Shown: positions 56,581-64,000 of the stretch, piece by piece
Layout: the number at the start of each line of letters is the position of its first letter
Position numbering within the stretch: the stretch's first letter is position 1
DNA from: Terana coerulea
Taxonomy: Eukaryota > Basidiomycota > Agaricomycetes > Polyporales > Phanerochaetaceae
Reading direction: 5' to 3'
DNA length: 64,000 bases
Assembly: GCA_024811115.1 (NCBI GenBank)
Contig: JAKOGH010000747.1
Span: forward strand, 310,001-374,000
Position numbers and translations under genes: made by a program
The notes under the pieces: model-generated
What the model was told of the DNA's origin: nothing
Seen by the model: the letters and a program-made list of their open reading frames with translations, nothing else
Database searches by the model: none

Positions 56581-59500
56581 TCAGATGTTCTGACATATCG
56601 TGCAGTTGATGTGGAGCACTTGTCGGAACGCGAGGGCTAAGGGCGGAGACGTCAGCGTGATTGCTCGGAGAATACATAGGCGGCAACTTACGTATGGCAA
56701 TCAATGCTGCAAATATAATTAGGGCGATGACATAGATAAAGCCGTACTTGATCACCTGAAATAATAGTCAGGCAGACAGTCGTGACAAGAAACCATGCGC
56801 GCTTACAATCATACGACGCTGTCGCTTTTGCTTGATCGAGTACAGGGGCGCCCGAATCTGCTTCGATGGTCGGAGCCAGACTGAAGGACTACATCAAAAT
56901 AATCCAAGAGGTCGAAACCTGGAGAACTTACAAAGCAGCGTTGAGTGCAGGCGGTCGATGTATGGGACCAATATCGGCGGTGTCAAGAGGAAGAGCAGGA
57001 AATGGCAAGACAGGAAGTCGCCGCTCCACAACGACAGCTCGATGATCTTAACAATGAATTCTCTCGCCGGTTGGGACATCGCGTAAGTGCCAAGGCCACG
57101 GCCGTACCACTTGCCGGTCCACCACGCGCGGTTTGTTTCATCGTGCTTGAACTCTCGGGAAAGGAACACCGCGATAAGGACCTTATGAATGGCGCGCTGG
57201 ATGAAGATGACGGCGATGAGTCCCAGTACGGCATGCGAGACATTCCACAACTCCAGGAACCACTGCAGATTGCGTTAGTACGAAGCCACGGTCTTCACAC
57301 GGCGAAGACACTTACCAGGAACTCGAAGAAGGCGATCATGCCGATAACACCGAACGAGTGAGCGAGGAAGGCCATAACCGAGCCGAACTTCGGGTACTTC
57401 GTGTCAAGGAACGGACCCAGGAACAGCGAGAACATGAACTGCACGAGGAGAACAGCCGCATTCCAAACGATCGGGCCCAGGGAGACGACCGCGATACGGA
57501 TGAGCGGGCTCGCAGGCTGGCGCCCATCGCGATCCGGGAAGGACTTGACGAACATGTAGCAGACGACGAAGAGAACGGCCATGATGACGGGGAAGACAAC
57601 CTCGGAGAAGATGACAGCGCGCCATCCTGCGCGAGGAGTATCGCCCGAAAGCTTCTCGGACGGGTGGCCCAGGCGCTTCTTCTTGTAACCAGTGATCATC
57701 GTGCGCGACAGACGACAATAGCCAATCCACGAGTTCTGATGCGCGCGTGAGTTGCCGCGGTTCATCCAGCGCAAGAATTCCCTAAAAATGTATTAGCAAG
57801 GACTACAGAATAGATCAACCATAAACTCACCTGTAGTCAATGATGAAGTCCGCGAACGAGAATTGGTGAGGGTTGAAGAGGAACGGTGCGATGCAGAGTG
57901 ACAGGATCGAGAACCAGAAGTACGTGACCCAGCCGCTCCAGAGCGTGAGCGTCACGTAGAGCAGCATGATCAGCGTGCGCATTCCCAAGTAGATGCTGGG
58001 GCCTGCGAAACGCGAGTAGAGGATGCTGAAGCTGATTCGGGTGACGGCGAAGCCACGGCCAGTGGCGATGTACCGAGCACCACCGAAGATCAGGTTACTG
58101 GCAATCGAATGCGACGAGATCTGCGTGGCGAAAACTTCAAAGGCAGGCGACGCGGATGCGAAGTGCTTCGCTAGACGCTTGATAGCCTTGACTGTACCAC
58201 GTTCAATGAGCTCTGTTTGAACATCAGTGAGCTGTCGCCGCACAAACGGCAGGTGGCCTACCTTGCAGGAACAAAGGCAAGAACGCGATCATGAAAACCA
58301 AGAAGATGCTGATAATCGAGCGCTGGATCCATGAGAAGACGGGTGTGAGGTTGTAGCATCCCGTCGGTCCAATGAGCGTCCCTGACGAAGTGTACTTGCA
58401 GACTGGCAGCTGAGCCTGGAGCGTACCCAGGAAGACCACTACATGATGGTCAGCGATCACGAACAAGCCGACTAGTCGCTCAACTTACTGGTGACAACGA
58501 AGACCTGCACCGAAAGGATTACCAGCATGTTGTTGATGTGGAATCCAGGATGGCCGTAGTAGAACGTGAGGAAGCGGTCGATGGGGAGCTGGGTGCCGAG
58601 GTAGTAGTACTCGCGACTGAGCATCTGTTCACCCATGCCCGTGCCGATCTTCGTCTGGAAGTTCAAGATGGTACCGAACCCAAGATCACGACCTTTACCG
58701 CACTGGTAGTACTCGGTATGTTTGATGCGTCCGCCGCGTCCGAAAGCGTTCATGCCAGCGTAGATATCCTCATTCAGGTGAAGGCCCTTCTGTGCCTTGG
58801 AAACACCGCCACGCGTCGTCATGTACAGTGCGTTGAGGAAATCGGGGTGACCGTAGTGCAGCTTGCCGCCGATCCACGCGAGAGAGCGCGCAGTGAGGGT
58901 ACCGAACGTTTGCTCCTTGCCAGCAGCCAAGTCGCCGAGGATACCGATGTTCTCCGAGAAGATGTACTCGCGTGCACCGACGATGGCGACCGGCGACTGC
59001 TTGAACTCCTTGGCACCCCACTGAGCGTAAGGGCTCTGCTCGGTGGTAGTGTACTCGTCGAACTCGCCAAGTACATTACGGATCTTGAGGCACTCCTCGA
59101 GATAGTTGTCCTGGTTCGCGTCAATGAGCTGGAGGTACTCGCCGCGGTAGAAGATGATGGCGTGGTTCTGGTTGTCGGACTTGCCGTCTCCGAGAATAGG
59201 GTTACCTGGAAGCTCGATGCGGAATTTAGGGCGGCGGCGGCCAGTCTGGTCGTTAAGCTCAGAGTGACCGTCGATGAGGGCAGAGAACAGGCGAGGATCG
59301 CCGCCTTCCTTACGAGGAGGCTCTTCTTCGAGGTAGGCGATCTGCAGATCAGGGTAGGCACGAAGAAGGAACTCTGCGTTCTCTTGCTCTTCTCGGTTGA
59401 ACTTCGAATACCGTTGCATGGAGACGACGAACTTGAACTTGCGACGTGCCATGCGCTCCAGCTCACGCTCCGAGCTTGTCCGTGTTGCCGCCAAAGAGTT

Positions 59501-62500
59501 GTACGACCTCGGGGTTCTCCACACGGTAGAGCAGCTTGATGGCCTTGCCGTAGTTCATCATGCCGGAGACGGTTCGGTACAACGTCTGCGCCCGCAGCGA
59601 CGCCCAAATACGGGTACGGAGAGTAAACTCGGGTGCGGCGCTCTTGAAACCGATGCAGTAGAATGGCAGATCATCGGCCTTGGACTGACCCTTTTCGTCG
59701 GTGACGAACGGGCTGGGACCGTTGAAGTTGGCCGACTCCTCAGCGAGAATCTTGGTGTCCTTCACGAAGTTGTCCCATTCGACCGGATGAAGCTGCTTCA
59801 GGTACTCCAACAACGTGACACGAGTATTCTGATCCTCCTCACGGATAATCTCACGCAACGAGAGTAAGATCTATGAATGCATTAGTCAGAGCCGAAAAGA
59901 CATTCACAATATGCATACCTTCTCGCTGTAGTGAGGCGTCAAGACGGTGAACGTGGGCATGGCATCAACAGGCAAAGGCTCCGGGATGGCGGTCGTGAGC
60001 GACTGGGCAAAGAACGAAATACGGCGCTCCGCCTCGCTTCCAGGTGTAAAGAATTCACCCTTGAAGTTCTTGTCGCTCTGCGAGATGAAGAACGCTGGCG
60101 CGCGCAGGCTGCGACGGCCATCGTGGCCCGAGTCGACCTGGTGATACAGCAGCTTCTGGACGTGGTCAATGGACAGCAAGTGCTCTCGGTACATCGAGAT
60201 GATGATCGCATTCCAGATTTGTGACACAAGGACCTGCATATACCGAACCTACGTTAGCCGCTGTGATAATAACGCATACATCGTTGAAAACGCGCCTTGG
60301 GCTTATACCTAACCTCCATGTCTGACGTAGCCAGCAGCTTCGCGAAGATGCGCTTCGGCAGCCGGGTGAAAATGTCCTTCCATGGGGTCCAGATCGACAG
60401 TCCGAGCATGAACGAGCGGGCAATGCTGAAGACCGTGTTCCAGATAATCCACCACAAGAACGTGTCCAGGAAGAATAGCACGAGGTCCATGATGTACATG
60501 ATGGCGAGCGTGAACGCGGCCTGGTTCCGGCAGAGCGCGTTGCCAAAGTACTTGTCATTGCAGGCCTGGATCTTCATACCCACCATGACACGGATGGGGT
60601 TCCGGAAGCCCTGCGTCAGGAAGAAGTACGACTCGACGAATTTGCAGCTGAACACCAGACCCCATAGCAGGAACGACGCGATACGGGCGGAAGGCTTGAG
60701 CGAGGGATAGCTGGCAGTGAAGGTCTGGCTGGCGAGGTATTTCCGCGACTTCCCAGCAACCCGGTCGCCGAACATCCGACCTGACGGCAGCGTGGCGAAC
60801 AGAAGCGTGGCGACGACCGAAATGAAGAACTGGACAATCCCCAAGATGAGCGCCAGCGAGCCATTTGGCGAGCTGCTCTCGGCGATGGCGATGTAGACTG
60901 TGGGACCAGCGGTGAGCGCGAGTGTGACGAGGAGAAAGATCAGCCGCCGGGTAAGATGAGACGTGTTGTTCCAGGTGGTGGGGATGTACGAGAACTCGGC
61001 CAGCGTAGCGCAGATCATGATAATGGTGGCGACTGCGCCGCCGAGCGCAGTAGCCGACCATCGCATAGGCGTTGACCTGTCGCCGTTGTAGATCGTCGGC
61101 GAGTTGTAGGCGGTGTAGAACCAGTACATCGCGATGTGAATGACCCATATCCGGTTGAAGTTGACCAGGAGGTGTCCGAAAGACCGCTTCTCGTAATACG
61201 TCTTGAAGAACACTCGATTCCAGTCGATTTGACTGAACTTCATGAAACGTTGTGAGGGCGACAGATCCACGAGTCTCGACTAGATAAGCTTGGTAAGCGA
61301 GCGATTCACACAGAATTTGTCATAAGCACTTTACCTTGTCGAATAACACAATTCTGGCAATGCCTTCCGGATACCAGAAGAGCTGATTTACGTCGTCGTA
61401 GCCGATAATGCTATCGTGGTCCTTCTCCCGGCGCACGAACTTCCCACCAACGACCTCGTACCCTTGATCCCGAATGAAGCGATACAGCGGCTTGACGACC
61501 GAGTGCAAGTAGAGGCCTTCTGGCACGGCGTCCGCCCGGTTCTGGCACTCGGGCGACCGGTAGTAGTCGTCCGCACATTTGAAGATGAAGCACAGGCACT
61601 CGGGCACGAAGCGCACCTGCGCAGCCTCACCCCAGCAGAGCAGCCAGAGCGCGATCTGTCGCATCCTGTCGTACTGCGACATATTGTTCATCGCCTGCCG
61701 CCACCGATCCAGAGCGCTGTTGAGTGACTTCGCTGATGTCGCTTTGGCGCCGCGCTTGACGGACTTGAGGCGTTGCAGGCCTGGGTTCTGCGTATGACCG
61801 ACGGCGTCGTCGAGATCCAGCTGGGCCGCAAAATACCACTTGCGATAGTTTGCGTGCTGCCCACCAATGTAGTCGGCGTGAAGAGTGAGCAGGGCTTGGT
61901 TGGGGGACATCCTCGACGCCCGACTATCCAGCAGCTGCATGGTAAAGTCGAACTGTGCAAAACATTGCGTGAGCAGGGTCACTCATCATGCAGAACAAAA
62001 TCGCGGGCATCATTCCGCCGTGCACTGGCGATAAACGGACGGAGCCTCCCAAGATGGGCGACGGGATACGCGCGCATTCGCCCAGATGGATGAGAGGAAT
62101 GCCTGCAGCGCCGCTAGCCGGCCAGCAGCTTTGCAGACTCCTCGTACTGCCTGCATGTACTTGACCGAGGAGAAGAGCGCTTTAGAGCATGTGAACCGTC
62201 CCATCACCGCGCGCCCATCCCCCGCGCACCGGAAGCCGGCAAAAGAGGACGCAGACTCACCATGTTCCGCATTGAATCCCTCTGGAAGCCAAACTTCTGC
62301 GTCAGATCCAAGAAAATGTCCTCAATCTCCTCCTTGGACAGCGGTATTTGGCGATCTGCGCCCCAGGCTGGGTACGGCTCACGCGCCCCAGCGGCCGAGT
62401 CAATGAAAGTCGGTGTCGATGCCTCAGACATGGGCATGCGCGGGGGACCGAGGGATTCCGACGATGGCGCATACTTCTGGCCGTAGACGTCCGCCTCGGA

Positions 62501-62815
62501 GTCGGTGTCTGGTTGGGCTGCGGAAGGTGAGATCAATACACGCGCGGGGCGGTAGGACGGCAGACGAGAGGACGTACGGCCGTAGGGGTCGTATGAGCCG
62601 CCTTGCTCGTAGTATCGGTCGTCGTCGTTCTGATTATTGCTGCTGTCTGAGCCATAGGTGTCGCGGTTGGCTCGGTTGTAGTCGTGTTCAGAGTCGTTGT
62701 CGTAGTAGCGAGGGTCAGCCGCTTGGGCGTTGCTGAAGGGGTCGTGGGGGTCGGAGGACGGAGGTGAAGAGGAGTACATGCCCTCGTGGCTTCGTGAGCC
62801 CGAGCGGGCAGCCAT
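56581..62815 (-). CDS. FKS1: 1,3-beta-glucan synthase catalytic subunit
   Basis: Twelve exons: 62815-62261, 61952-61335, 61279-60314, 60248-59919, 59870-58489, 58438-58262, 58212-57831, 57781-57316, 57262-56932, 56880-56807, 56755-56692 and 56636-56581, about 1799 residues, as expected for the family. The N-terminus is acidic and Asn/Ser-rich. FKS1-domain-1 follows ([39 protein letters not shown]), then a first set of membrane helices, the large cytosolic synthase domain ([53 protein letters not shown]) and a second membrane set. It makes the main cell-wall glucan from UDP-glucose at the plasma membrane with Rho1. The first intron is unusually long (308 nt). One surplus base at CC 59470-59471 splits exon 5; exon length and the protein on both sides show the rest is intact. 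Confidence 0.95.
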
Positions 62816-63633
62816 GGCGGGGAGGAGAGGGAGCTCGTCGACGACGACGACGGTGAGAAAGAGGTGAAGCTCGAAAATGACGAAACGAACAAAGCTATGC
62901 CTTGAAGCAGCGCTGGCGGAGTTTTATCTGCCATGCCAAAATGGAACACGCTGCAGCGCTATTACGAGCGCCTGTGATGCGCTTCGGCCTCGCTCTGCCG
63001 GCGCTGTGAACGCGTGGTTTGCTCCACCGCAACATGTTCCTGATTTACAACCTCTTTTCTTCCGTCATACTTATTTTGTCGCTGACTCCTGGGTTGACAT
63101 GGTGATGAGCCGGCGGGTAGATTATTAATATTGTTTTCGCTCTCAACGACATCGCACATCGCAGGCGGCGCCTGGCCGCCGTTCAGTCCAAGCGAATGCC
63201 GGTACGGTTCACGTTCGGCAGCCCATCGAGTACACGGTATCGAAGCATCCAGGAGAAAGGTCCTGTGGGATAAGAAGGCGCAGTAGGCTGAAGATGTAGT
63301 GATAAGTCCATATATAAAGTCCAACTACATTCCTCCTTCGTAACTTACTAGTACTCACTGGTCTTCTTGGACAACAGTTGCCCTCGAAGCTCCGGCAATG
63401 AGGCATATTTCTATATATCCTATCGCCAACCCGTGGCTGGTAGCTTGCTTGATCTGAAAGCTTTCATCCTATAGCTGTACATTTACGTACTTAGCCTCAG
63501 TCAGCTGTTGTGGCCGTCGCCACACTGCCCGTGTTACCCCAGCGAGCAGATAACACATTCGAATTAGCTTCAAATTTCTTGTACACGACGGCGACAATCA
63601 CGATGCAAATAGCAGAACTACTAGACGCAACAC
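62816..63633. promoter_or_regulatory. upstream region of FKS1
   Basis: Promoter side of FKS1 and the 3' flank of the partial BTB-type gene. No further gene supported. Confidence 0.4.
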
Positions 63634-64000
63634 TCAGGCTTCGTCAGTGAGTAGGAAAAACAGCTCGGGTATCCTATCCCACAGCTTTCGGGCCTGAGCA
63701 TCTAAGACCTCGCGGAACCATCCACGACAATGTGAACAGATGCGATCCAAAGATTCAGAGCCATCCTCGTCCGACGGCCTGTCCAAACGACCTTGAAGAA
63801 TGATGAGCTGGCCTAGCGGGTCTCTGAGGATATCTGGGAGATAAAGTCCTCTCCAGGTCTCCCACAGCGATCGAAGGTACGCTTCGCATGGCCAATGCCT
63901 GGATGATTTCAGTTGATGCCGGCACGTGCATCCCTCGCCTTTCGTTAGTGCTAAGGGAATAGTGTCATTCACGACTAGCGTGACTTCGCTCTGTAGCCGT
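63634..64000 (-). CDS. BTB-type protein, C-terminal part, cut by the window edge
   Basis: Open minus-strand frame from the window edge to a stop at 63634. It contains the Cys/His-rich tail seen in the two BTB genes (CTCRHQ, then DRICSHCRGWFREVL, ARKLWDRIPELFFL), matching CFPCRKWLA...VWDLLPRIF. The BTB domain itself would lie beyond 64000. It is the third member of this family in 12 kb. Confidence 0.65.
   Translation of the reverse strand, partial: RLQSEVTLVVNDTIPLALTKGEGCTCRHQLKSSRHWPCEAYLRSLWETWRGLYLPDILRDPLGQLIILQGRLDRPSDEDGSESLDRICSHCRGWFREVLDAQARKLWDRIPELFFLLTDEA

Noticed and set aside
58538..59539. 333-codon plus-strand open frame
   Set aside because: It is the exact antisense of the conserved FKS1 catalytic exon and has no domain of its own.

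Overview
This 64-kb window is nuclear DNA of a filamentous basidiomycete, most likely an Agaricomycete. The evidence is introns of about 50-65 nt with GTNNGT...YAG ends and CTNAY branch points in nearly every gene, together with families typical of that class: aegerolysin, pepsin-like A1 proteases, a FunK1-like kinase, F-box and BTB families, NT-C2, wax-synthase and a 1,3-beta-glucan synthase that ends in many tiny exons. No bacterial, organellar or viral block was seen. No tRNA or rRNA gene was recognised.

Layout. 0.4-6.3 kb: a six-cysteine secreted peptide, a Vam7-type PX-SNARE, two tandem cupin genes and mitochondrial ribosomal protein bL28m. 7.5-13.5 kb: a tandem duplication carrying a small secreted cysteine protein, with a MULE-like element (9-bp target duplication, about 260-bp terminal inverted repeats) and a small TA-flanked MITE between the copies. 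13.9-22.8 kb: an F-box protein, an NT-C2 protein, a decayed kinase, a wax-synthase-like acyltransferase and NADP-isocitrate dehydrogenase. 24-28.8 kb: two tandem A1 aspartic proteases. 29.3-30.7 kb: a single-pass surface protein.

31.5-49.4 kb is framed by an inverted duplication. Each arm carries an aegerolysin gene, an F-box-type gene and shared flanks. One arm has a non-autonomous hAT element with a perfect 8-bp target duplication. The roughly 10 kb between the arms holds a small predicted N-myristoylated protein, a coiled-coil/proline-rich protein, an endonuclease/exonuclease/phosphatase-family protein and an AAA ATPase. 52.4-64 kb holds two tandem BTB/POZ genes (one broken), glucan synthase FKS1 and the C-terminal part of a third BTB-type gene at the window edge.

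Housekeeping genes (FKS1, IDP1, VAM7, bL28m) alternate with fast-evolving secreted or duplicated families. One technical pattern matters for every reader: at least ten genes carry a single one-base frame shift, most of them in a short homopolymer, and these include the indispensable-looking FKS1 and IDP1. Apart from these shifts all exon phases fit. Base-calling or assembly errors are therefore a better first explanation than mass gene death. Exon boundaries were worked out by hand from splice signals, reading-frame phase and comparison of paralogues inside the window.
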